A stretch of 60,312 nucleotides of DNA, taken from NCBI GenBank assembly GCA_001028815.1, contig LDJB01000006.1, forward strand, positions 1-60,312. Direction: 5' to 3'. Position numbers and translations under genes: made by a program. The notes beneath the pieces were generated by a model that was not told the DNA's origin, did no database searches, and was given only the letters and a program-made list of their open reading frames with translations. Shown here one piece after another: positions 54,169 to 60,312 of the stretch (position 1 is its first letter; each line of letters begins with the position of its first letter). The stretch comes from Peptococcaceae bacterium 1109 (GTDB lineage Bacteria > Bacillota > Limnochordia > Darwinibacteriales > Darwinibacteriaceae).

Positions 54169-55038
54169 TCAGTCTTTGATAGAACCTCCCAGGATTCCCT
54201 GGACAAGCTGGCGCTGGAATACGAAGAAGATGATCAACGGAACCACCATCTGCAAGAAGGCTCCAGGAGCGATCACATCTACGTTGGAGGCGAAGTTCCG
54301 CATCTGGCTGTAGATGGCAGTGGTGAGCGGAGCATTGACTGGTTCAGCAAAGATTAGGGCAATCATCATGTCGTTCCACACCCAGAGGAACTGAAAGATG
54401 GACAAGGACGCAATGGCAGGCACAGTTAAAGGCAAAAGGACCCGCAAAAACAGCACCAAGTGCCCCGCCCCGTCAATCTGCGCGGCTTCCAGCAGTGCCT
54501 TGGGCATGTTCCCTAAAAAGTTCCGTAAGAGGAAGATGGCAAAGGGCAATCCGAAGGCCAAGTGGAAGCAGATAACCCCCTGTACCGTTCCGAAGATCCC
54601 CATAAACCGGAAGATCTGTGCTGCAGGGATGAACGCCATCTGCGTGGGTACCACCTGAAGCCCCACAATCACCAGGAAGAGAGCTTCTCTCCCCTTAAAA
54701 GGTATCCAGGCTAAGGCATAGGCAGCCAGGGCCGCCACTCCCACCACCAAGATAGTGCTGGGGATAGTAATGATGAACGTGTTCTTCAGCGCCCGCAGCA
54801 TGGTGGGCTCGTTGAGGAGGCGAAGATATGAGTTGAGAGTCAAGGTACGGGGGTTAGCCAGTGCGGTCCACCAGCCGCTTTGGCCGATATCTGCCCCGGT
54901 GCGGAGCGACTGGACAAAGAGCGCCACGGTGGGGATCAGCCACAACACCGCTACTACAAACATAATAATGTCCACGGCTCTTGCCTGAACAAGGCCTAAT
55001 GCACGCCGGATCCGTCCGCCAGTTTTTCTCTGCATCAT
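54169..55038 (-). CDS. Carbohydrate ABC transporter permease (MalG/AglG type)
   Basis: 289-aa inner-membrane permease with six helices. The ATPase-coupling EAA loop is EAAQIDGAGHLVLFLRVLLP and PLTVPAI ends it. LTLNSYLRLL and VVPTQMAFIPA are typical of MalG-like sugar permeases. Last gene of the operon; the ATPase (MsmK type) must be encoded elsewhere, as is common in Bacillota. Confidence 0.95.
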   Translation of the reverse strand: MMQRKTGGRIRRALGLVQARAVDIIMFVVAVLWLIPTVALFVQSLRTGADIGQSGWWTALANPRTLTLNSYLRLLNEPTMLRALKNTFIITIPSTILVVGVAALAAYALAWIPFKGREALFLVIVGLQVVPTQMAFIPAAQIFRFMGIFGTVQGVICFHLAFGLPFAIFLLRNFLGNMPKALLEAAQIDGAGHLVLFLRVLLPLTVPAIASLSIFQFLWVWNDMMIALIFAEPVNAPLTTAIYSQMRNFASNVDVIAPGAFLQMVVPLIIFFVFQRQLVQGILGGSIKD

Positions 55039-55052
55039 TTCCCAGCCACCCC

Positions 55053-56378
55053 TTACTGCTGATCCAGGCGGAAGCGCCGGATATTAGATAACATCACAGG
55101 TAGAATCAAAAGGAAGAGAATTGTAGCCAGTGCACTCCCCAGGCCGTGATCGTTCATTCCGCCAAAGGCAGCGTTCCACATCTCCAAAGCCAGCACCGTA
55201 GCATCGGCTCGTACTGGTTCGGGTGCCACAACAAGCACTAGGTCAAAAATCTTGAGCACACTGATAATCCCCCGCACAAAGATGACCGTCACAACGGGCA
55301 TCAAGGCCGGTATGGTAACGTAACGGAAAACCTGCCATTCATTAGCCCCTTCCGTGCGTGCCGCCTCCAGGAGATCCCGGTTGATGGAGGACAGCCCTGC
55401 CCCGATCATCATCACGGCAAAACCGGTGTTGATCCACACATACGCGATGATCAGCGCTGGAATGATGAAGTCCCTGCCCAGCCAGTAGTAGCCGCCGAAG
55501 GGCTGCCTAAAGCTGTCCGCGCTGAGCCGGATGGTGTAAGCACCAGGGGCAAGGCCTGTAAGGGCGTAACTCCCATCATTTCCTGTATAGGCCGTGGCAA
55601 CAACCTTACCGTCCTTAACGGCCTCCACCCGAATTCCGGGGAGCCCAGTCTTCTCTGGGTCAGGGTAGCCTCTAGTCCCCCGTCCGCCGCTGAGAAAGTC
55701 TAGCCACACCACTCCCGATATGCTGCTCTGGGATGATGCGGGTACAGTGAGGGTAGTGGCGTTTTCCGGGACCAACTGGGGACGAATAGCTGCTAAGGCA
55801 AAGTTAGCCTGCCCACCCAGTTGCACCGGGGCCTTACTCTCGAACGCGCCATCTACAGCTACGGCAAAATCATCTGTAGATAAGCGGGCTCCCGGATACA
55901 AGCCTGGAGGCTTGGCAATGTGCACAACCTGCTGAATAACAGCGTTCACAAAACCCTCGTTGGGGTTACCCGCGTACATGAAGCGGAAGGTGACACCTGC
56001 TGCAAGGCTAGAGATGACCAGGGGCATAAACAAAACCATGCGGAAAGCGGCAGACCAGCGAATCCGCTCCGTAAGCACAGCGAAAATCACGCCCAGGGAT
56101 GTCACCACTGCAGGCACAATGGCCACCCAGATAGCATTGTTCCGCACAGCCACCAGCATGCGCGGCTCAGAAAACACCCGCTGGTAGTTCCGGAACCCGA
56201 CAAAACCGCCGTAGGCATCAAAGAAGCTGCGCCCCACAGTAAAGACAATGGCGTACACCAACAGGCCTAAGACGATAAAGGCTGGCCCTAGGAAAGCGAT
56301 GGTGGCTAACTTGTTCTTCATTTTGTCGCGGCGGCGACCCGTGTGGGCCGCCGCACTGCTTGTTACCGGAGTTGGCAT
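55053..56378 (-). CDS. Carbohydrate ABC permease (MalF/AglF type) with inserted Ig-like domain
   Basis: 441-aa permease, longer than the usual ~300. After three N-terminal helices, about residues 145-300 form an extracytoplasmic insert containing a carboxypeptidase-regulatory/SdrD-B-like beta-sandwich (SGVVWLDFLSGGRGT, GLPGIRVEAVKDGKVVATAY, GSYALTGLAPGAYTIRLSA). The remaining helices carry the EAA motif EAARTEGANEWQVFRYVTIP. The insert occupies the place of the P2 loop that contacts the binding protein in E. coli MalF, so it may help dock the substrate-binding protein. Follows the SBP gene by 16 bases. Confidence 0.92.
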   Translation of the reverse strand: MPTPVTSSAAAHTGRRRDKMKNKLATIAFLGPAFIVLGLLVYAIVFTVGRSFFDAYGGFVGFRNYQRVFSEPRMLVAVRNNAIWVAIVPAVVTSLGVIFAVLTERIRWSAAFRMVLFMPLVISSLAAGVTFRFMYAGNPNEGFVNAVIQQVVHIAKPPGLYPGARLSTDDFAVAVDGAFESKAPVQLGGQANFALAAIRPQLVPENATTLTVPASSQSSISGVVWLDFLSGGRGTRGYPDPEKTGLPGIRVEAVKDGKVVATAYTGNDGSYALTGLAPGAYTIRLSADSFRQPFGGYYWLGRDFIIPALIIAYVWINTGFAVMMIGAGLSSINRDLLEAARTEGANEWQVFRYVTIPALMPVVTVIFVRGIISVLKIFDLVLVVAPEPVRADATVLALEMWNAAFGGMNDHGLGSALATILFLLILPVMLSNIRRFRLDQQ

Positions 56379-56394
56379 CTGATTGCCTCCTCAA

Positions 56395-57678
56395 TTAGTA
56401 GGCTTTCTGTGCATCCTCTTCCAGCTGGCGAGTGATGGCTTCGATATCAGGGTTGCGGACGAACTCTTGGAATCCACCGCGCATACCCGTTCCCGCTGTG
56501 GAGCCAAACTCCTGCGGTACCAGGTCAGAGAGGTCGAAACGGAACCATTCTGCTTCTTGCAGAGCCTTAGCAGAGGCTGCAACGATCTCGTTCGGATATA
56601 CTGACAAGTCTACGCCCTTGTTCGGCGAAGTAATGCCGCCCCGGGATGCCCAGATCTCAGCTGCCCGAGGAGATGCCAGGAAGCGCAGGAGAGCTCTGGC
56701 GCCTTCTGTATCCTTCATCATAACCATCACGTCACCGCCACCCACCACTGCTTGCGGAGAATCGTTGATGGATGGGAAGGGGAAGAAGAGAGCATCTTCG
56801 CCTACAACTGCCTTGGTTTCGGTCTGGATAGCAGAGACGGAGAAGTCAGCACCATAGGCCATGGCTGCCTGAGGTGGATCCAGGAAAGGCTTGATAATCC
56901 CTTGCGGATGGTTGGCTTCCAGAGTACCCTCTACCCCGCCTGCCAGCCATTCTGCCCGGCCCAAGACCTGCTTGAGGTACTCAAAGGCCTCGATGACTGT
57001 GGGATGGGTCCAGGGAATCTCGTGCCGGACGAGTTGGTCATAGAGCTCGGGGCCGGCTACCCGCAGGTAAATGTTCTCAAACCAGTCGGTAAGCACCCAA
57101 GAGGATCCGCCACCGGTAGAGAATGGGGTGATGCCGTAGAAGTCGATCATCTCAGCTACTTCCATCATCTCTTCCCAGGTGGTAGGCACTTCTGCGCCAA
57201 CCTCGGCAAAGATGTTGGTGTTGTACCACACAACGGACTTGTTAGCAGCTTTGTACCATACGCCGTAGAGCTTGCCATCTACGGAGCCCAGTTCACGCCA
57301 CACAGGAGCGTAGTATTCGTCAACCAGGTCACCGGCGATGTCATCGATAGCAACCAGGAATCCCCTGCGGGCAAAGTCTTGCACGAGGCCAGGGTTGGGC
57401 AGGGCCGCGATATCCGGCGGGTTGCCGCCTTCTACTCTTGTACCCAGCACTGTTGCGAGGTTTTCAGGGGTTGGGCTGTAGATTACCTCTGCACCAGTTA
57501 GTGCACTGAACTCTGCTAGAACTGCTTCGAAGTTGCGCTGTTCCTCACCGCTCCACAAAGCAATGACGTTTACGGTTTGGCCAGCGAGATTGGGCCACTC
57601 TTCTGCAGCCGCAACTGGCCCAACGATTACAACTAGTAATGCCAAGACTAAGGTTAGCACACGGATGTTGAGTTTCAT
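56395..57678 (-). CDS. ABC sugar substrate-binding protein (AglE-like)
   Basis: 427-aa family 1 extracellular solute-binding protein. The signal peptide LALLVVIVGPVAAAEE has no lipobox Cys, so the protein would be released into a periplasm or the medium, unlike most Firmicute binding proteins. NVIALWSGEEQRNFEAVL, KSVVWYNTNIFAEVG, and WVLTDWFENIYLRVAGPELY strongly recall alpha-glucoside binding proteins. The ATG at 57678 follows AAAGGAGG. First transport gene of the operon; substrate inferred from family. Confidence 0.93.
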   Translation of the reverse strand: MKLNIRVLTLVLALLVVIVGPVAAAEEWPNLAGQTVNVIALWSGEEQRNFEAVLAEFSALTGAEVIYSPTPENLATVLGTRVEGGNPPDIAALPNPGLVQDFARRGFLVAIDDIAGDLVDEYYAPVWRELGSVDGKLYGVWYKAANKSVVWYNTNIFAEVGAEVPTTWEEMMEVAEMIDFYGITPFSTGGGSSWVLTDWFENIYLRVAGPELYDQLVRHEIPWTHPTVIEAFEYLKQVLGRAEWLAGGVEGTLEANHPQGIIKPFLDPPQAAMAYGADFSVSAIQTETKAVVGEDALFFPFPSINDSPQAVVGGGDVMVMMKDTEGARALLRFLASPRAAEIWASRGGITSPNKGVDLSVYPNEIVAASAKALQEAEWFRFDLSDLVPQEFGSTAGTGMRGGFQEFVRNPDIEAITRQLEEDAQKAY

Positions 57679-57789
57679 CATAATCCTCCTTTGTATTCTC
57701 GTCGCTGGAACAACTATGGAGTTGTGTACAACCGGTTGCTCTCCAGACATCACCCCTTTACAGCACCAAGAAAATCCAAGAGAACGGTG

Positions 57790-58554
57790 CTAGAGCTTAA
57801 ACACTCTTTGGAGGACATCAGCAACGCCATCGCTGGCATGCTGGCCGCTCACATAACCACCAGCATCAAGAACCGCTGTCTTAATCTCTGCATCGGCATT
57901 TGCGGTGGTGGCTGAGTGAAATCCTGCGGTGAGCATTGCTAAATCGTTGTGGGAGTCCCCCATCACTAGCACCTCTTGGGGGGCTGCACCGAGACACTCC
58001 ACTAACTCTTGCAAGGCTGGTAGTTTACCAATGTGCCTATATCTGAACGCCACGCCCTGGTTATTCCGGATCGCCTTAAGTCCCATGGCTTCCGCCCACG
58101 GTGCGGCTTTTTCCAGTCCATCCCGAGCCGCGTCCCGATCAGGGAATACCAGTTCCACGAAGCCCCGCTTCTCCTGGTACACGGAATTGTTCACGAAGAA
58201 CCTCAGGCCGCATTCTTTGGCCAAGCGCTCCGCAAGGTCATTAGCCGCCGGCAGAAGAGCTCGCTCTGCTGAGAGCAGATCGCTGTTTCTAGGTTCCCAC
58301 GGTTCGTAGTGTCCGTCCTGGGTGAGTGTGTAGATGTCCCGTTCTTCGCAAATGAGGAAGTGAGGAAAGCCTGAAGAGGGAGGAACCCCATTGCTTTCCA
58401 TCAAGGCGCACGCCTCATCGTAAGGCCTGCCTGTGACCAGGGATATCCACAGGCCAGAGGATGTCAGCTGTTCCAAATAGTCCCGCGTGTGTTTGGATAT
58501 TGTTCCACCAGGGTTTAGCAAGGTTCCATCTAGATCTAGTGCAATGAGTTTCAC
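57790..58554 (-). CDS. HAD-IIB (Cof-like) phosphatase
   Basis: 254-aa HAD hydrolase with the IIB cap: ALDLDGTLLNPGG, SLVTGRPYDEA, and MGDSHNDLAML. It resembles Cof/mannosyl-3-phosphoglycerate phosphatase-like enzymes. The likely start is a GTG at 58554 (AGGAGG 12 bases upstream). Located between the regulator and the ABC genes, it may dephosphorylate a sugar phosphate made from the imported sugar. This is inference. Confidence 0.88.
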   Translation of the reverse strand: MKLIALDLDGTLLNPGGTISKHTRDYLEQLTSSGLWISLVTGRPYDEACALMESNGVPPSSGFPHFLICEERDIYTLTQDGHYEPWEPRNSDLLSAERALLPAANDLAERLAKECGLRFFVNNSVYQEKRGFVELVFPDRDAARDGLEKAAPWAEAMGLKAIRNNQGVAFRYRHIGKLPALQELVECLGAAPQEVLVMGDSHNDLAMLTAGFHSATTANADAEIKTAVLDAGGYVSGQHASDGVADVLQRVFKL

Positions 58555-58583
58555 AGTTACGGCTGTCCTCCTATGGGTGTGCT

Positions 58584-59393
58584 TCAAAACATTTCTGTAG
58601 TCAGTTCTAAGGGAATCCCTCGCTCTTTGGCTGTCTCATACAGCAGCGCATTCACGATGGCCTCAAAGCCCGCCTTAATGGGAATGATACTGTTGCGCAG
58701 TTTCGAGCGGGGCGAGGCTGCTCGGAGCACCACCGCGGCCGCCTCAGTCAAAGGTGAAAAATGGCTGCTAGTAATGGCAATGCACGTGAGATTCTCCCGC
58801 TTCACCATCTCCAACGGTTTCACAAGATACGGTCCTTCGCCCGATACGGAAAGGAAGATAAACACAGCACCCTGATCTCGCAGCATGGAGAAATTGGTTA
58901 CATCGAGAGTCTCCCGGAATACGTAGGAATCGATGCCCAGGTGCCAACAGCGATGATTGCCGATCTCCCCCATCATCCCCGACTCCCCTGCTCCGTACCA
59001 ATAGAGCCGTTTTGCATTCTTCATCAGATCCACGGCCCGCTGAAAGGCTTCAGGGTCGAGGTTATGCAGGGTGTAATAGATGGCATCGTACATGCTTTTC
59101 GTTACCCACTCCAGCTGGGGACTGCGAACGGGCGGTTGGATTACTGGACGCAGAGCAGAAAAACTGCGCTGCAGGTCTGTGTATCCTCCAAAGCCCAGTT
59201 CTTTGCAGAAGCGAAAGACCGTAGCCCGAGATACTCCCACCTTTTCCGCGAACTCATGGATTCCCATGGACAGCACAGCACTAGGGTTTTCCAAAAGAAA
59301 GCGGGCGATAACCTTGTGCTGTCGAGTGAGGGAATCGTAGTTTCCTTTGATATGCTCAAGGGATAGGTAGACATCACTGAATACGGTCAACAC
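58584..59393 (-). CDS. RpiR/MurR-family transcriptional regulator
   Basis: 269-aa regulator: N-terminal helix-turn-helix (FAEKVGVSRATVFRFCKELGF) and C-terminal SIS sugar-phosphate-binding domain (YWYGAGESGMMGE, FIFLSVSGEGPYLVKPL). Start is GTG 59393 or TTG 59390, both served by GAGGTG. It heads the sugar ABC operon on the minus strand, and an inverted repeat lies directly upstream, so autoregulation and control of the transporter are likely. The effector is probably a sugar phosphate. Confidence 0.93.
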   Translation of the reverse strand: MLTVFSDVYLSLEHIKGNYDSLTRQHKVIARFLLENPSAVLSMGIHEFAEKVGVSRATVFRFCKELGFGGYTDLQRSFSALRPVIQPPVRSPQLEWVTKSMYDAIYYTLHNLDPEAFQRAVDLMKNAKRLYWYGAGESGMMGEIGNHRCWHLGIDSYVFRETLDVTNFSMLRDQGAVFIFLSVSGEGPYLVKPLEMVKRENLTCIAITSSHFSPLTEAAAVVLRAASPRSKLRNSIIPIKAGFEAIVNALLYETAKERGIPLELTTEMF

Positions 59394-59406
59394 TGGGCAC
59401 CTCGTT

Positions 59407-59422
59407 TGATACAATGGTATCA
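59407..59422. promoter_or_regulatory. Candidate RpiR operator
   Basis: TGATACAATGGTATCA, a perfect 6-bp inverted repeat with a 4-base spacer, 14 bases upstream of the regulator start. Its position over the leader suggests autorepression. No second copy was seen before the SBP gene. Confidence 0.5.
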
Positions 59423-59459
59423 TTTTGGATCGCAGCATCTATGAATAATACTTCTATCT

Positions 59460-59810
59460 CATTTCTGGTTTTCCTTTTGTGGGGGAGAAAAAATGTGGCC
59501 ATCCGAACAACGGGTTAAAAGAGGGCATGTCAGGCCAGCGCGACTAGCTAAATGCGTGCAAATAGGGCCACACTGTATGAATAAGCCCCGCCTGGGTTAC
59601 CAAGGCGGGGTTGTGGTTTTGATAAGATGACCGGGATTTCCATCAATAGTCGAACACCAGAGCTAGATAGTGTCACTTTGAGAATGACCGCTGACACGAA
59701 GGAAAAAGGACGGCCTATTGTACTCTACCTGGGAACTAATGGCATAGCCTCTTCTTGTTCGGGGGAGAAAAAGGAAATCCACAGTGTAACAATCTGGCAC
59801 AATAGTGTAA
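59460..59810. other. Gene-poor interval
   Basis: No convincing gene. It holds a terminator-like hairpin at 59586-59610, a GTGTCA...TGACAC inverted repeat (59670-59697) and two GGGGGAGAAAAA-like stretches (near 59480 and 59760). A 45-codon ORF from 59494 has a fair ribosome site but runs through the hairpin and looks non-coding. The interval may be old mobile-element debris next to the IS3 copy. Confidence 0.5.
59586..59610 (+). terminator. Terminator-like hairpin
   Basis: CCCCGCCT and AGGCGGGG (8 bp) with a 9-base loop, followed by TTGTGGTTTTG on the plus strand. No gene clearly uses it. Confidence 0.55.
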
Positions 59811-59838
59811 GATTTACCCCCGCGTGTGCGGGAAAGTG
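59811..59838. repeat. Single CRISPR-repeat-like sequence (type I-E-like)
   Basis: A 28-base stretch GATTTACCCC-CGCGTGTGCG-GGAAAGTG with a 5-bp CCCGC/GCGGG stem and GTGT loop. The length, stem and flanks resemble type I-E direct repeats of the GGTTTAYCCCCGC...GCGGGGAA form. No second copy occurs within the window, so this is not an array here. It could be a terminal degenerate repeat whose array continues past the IS element, or chance. Confidence 0.35.
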
Positions 59839-59894
59839 AGTGCTCTGGCCAAACCGGACACTGGAAAGCGATCTTTTTCTAAGTAATCGAACGT

Positions 59895-60312
59895 TTACGC
59901 TGAAGCCGTCAATTCGTTTCCACGTAGGAGCAAGTTTTCAAAGCCCGTAGGGGAACAGTAGTTGAGACTGCTGTGTAATCGCTCATTGTTGTACCAAAGG
60001 ATGTAGTCGAAGACCTCAAGCTTGACCCGTGAGCGTGTGACAAATCGCCTTCTATGGATGAGCTCCTTCTTTAGAGTGGCAAAGAAGGACTCCGCGCAAG
60101 CGTTGTTATAGCAATCTCCCCAGGAACTCATGCTTTGGCGGATGTTATTTCTGGACAGAAGTGCTTGATAATCATAAGATGCATACTGGGAACCACGGTC
60201 TGAATGGAAGATCGCATCTGATGGGAGCCTTCCCTGATGCAGCACTCGTTCCATAGCTTTAGTGACCAGTTCCTTCGTCATGCGTTCTCCAAGTGCCCAG
60301 CTGGCAACCTTT
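59895..60312 (-). mobile_element. IS3-family insertion sequence, partial (orfB 3' end)
   Basis: The C-terminal part of an IS3-type transposase with the rve (DDE) integrase core: WALGERMTKELVTKAM, second Asp in FHSDRGSQYAS, and the Glu in NACAESFFATLKKE, ending in LHSSLNYCSPTGFE. The frame remains open to the window edge, so the N-terminal half, orfA and the other end lie beyond 60312. The element's near end is probably within 59840-59894; a clear terminal inverted repeat cannot be set without the other end. Confidence 0.92.

Noticed and set aside
59494-59630. 45-codon plus-strand ORF after a GGGGGAG site
   Set aside because: It reads straight through a terminator-like hairpin and has no coding character.
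59627-59839. 70-aa plus-strand ORF
   Set aside because: It spans the repeat-like sequences and has no recognisable domain or ribosome site.

Overview
The window reads as part of the chromosome of a spore-forming, anaerobic Bacillota (Firmicutes). The sporulation evidence is bofA in the classic SRP RNA-dnaX-ybaB-recR-yaaL-bofA block, two alpha/beta-type small acid-soluble spore proteins, a probable spore-surface small protein and a DUF2512-type membrane protein. The anaerobic evidence is a one-chain pyruvate:ferredoxin oxidoreductase, class III ribonucleotide reductase with its activase, rubredoxin, a one-cluster ferredoxin and an FprA-type diiron flavoprotein. An OmpH/Skp-like exported protein, and an ABC substrate-binding protein whose signal peptide has no lipobox cysteine, hint at a two-membraned (diderm) Firmicute. 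The genus cannot be fixed from sequence alone. Start codons are often GTG or TTG behind strong Shine-Dalgarno sites.

Layout. 1-9.3 kb: a membrane-anchored hydrolase and an SRAP protein, then the bofA/yaaL/recR/ybaB/dnaX/SRP RNA block (minus strand), two tRNA-Ser genes, tadA, an unlisted small cysteine-rich protein, two SASPs, rubredoxin/ferredoxin, an OmpH-like protein and an Rrf2 regulator. 9.3-12.7 kb: Ppx/GppA phosphatase, FprA and free methionine-R-sulfoxide reductase. 12.7-22.6 kb: carbohydrate storage and turnover, comprising a three-gene operon (GT4 synthase, nucleotidyltransferase/phosphomannomutase-like fusion, short glucan phosphorylase) and a divergent GH65 disaccharide phosphorylase with an MFS transporter, then a CBM9-like protein. 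22.6-27.9 kb: PFOR and an exporter. 28-33 kb: an aro operon (aroF-aroA-aroC-aroB::CM::aroK) encoding a triple fusion. 33-36.5 kb: a soluble PAS/MCP sensor, GNAT, HAD and MFS genes. 36.5-43.3 kb: a compact his operon, hisZ-G-D-B-A-F-IE-C, lacking hisH. 43.2-48.2 kb: a GPH transporter with a ChbG/YdjC deacetylase, and nrdD-nrdG. 48.5-53.7 kb: peroxiredoxin, SDR, TraX-like, EamA, PepT and HAD genes. 54-59.4 kb: a sugar ABC importer with an RpiR regulator and a HAD phosphatase. 59.4-60.3 kb: a gene-poor tail with a lone CRISPR-repeat-like sequence and a truncated IS3-family transposase.

The genes fit an anaerobic sugar fermenter. Sugars enter through the ABC, GPH and MFS carriers and are split by phosphorolysis, stored and released as glucan, and pyruvate is oxidised by PFOR to reduced ferredoxin. 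Oxygen and peroxide defence (FprA, rubredoxin, peroxiredoxin, fRMsr) may be co-ordinated: peroxiredoxin and fprA both carry a similar PerR/Fur-like 15-mer at the predicted transcription start. No wholly new multi-gene system was identified. The most unusual items are the AroB-chorismate mutase-shikimate kinase fusion, a MalF-type permease with an inserted Ig-like domain, a his operon without hisH, the small Cys protein, a frameshifted small gene and the orphan CRISPR-like repeat.
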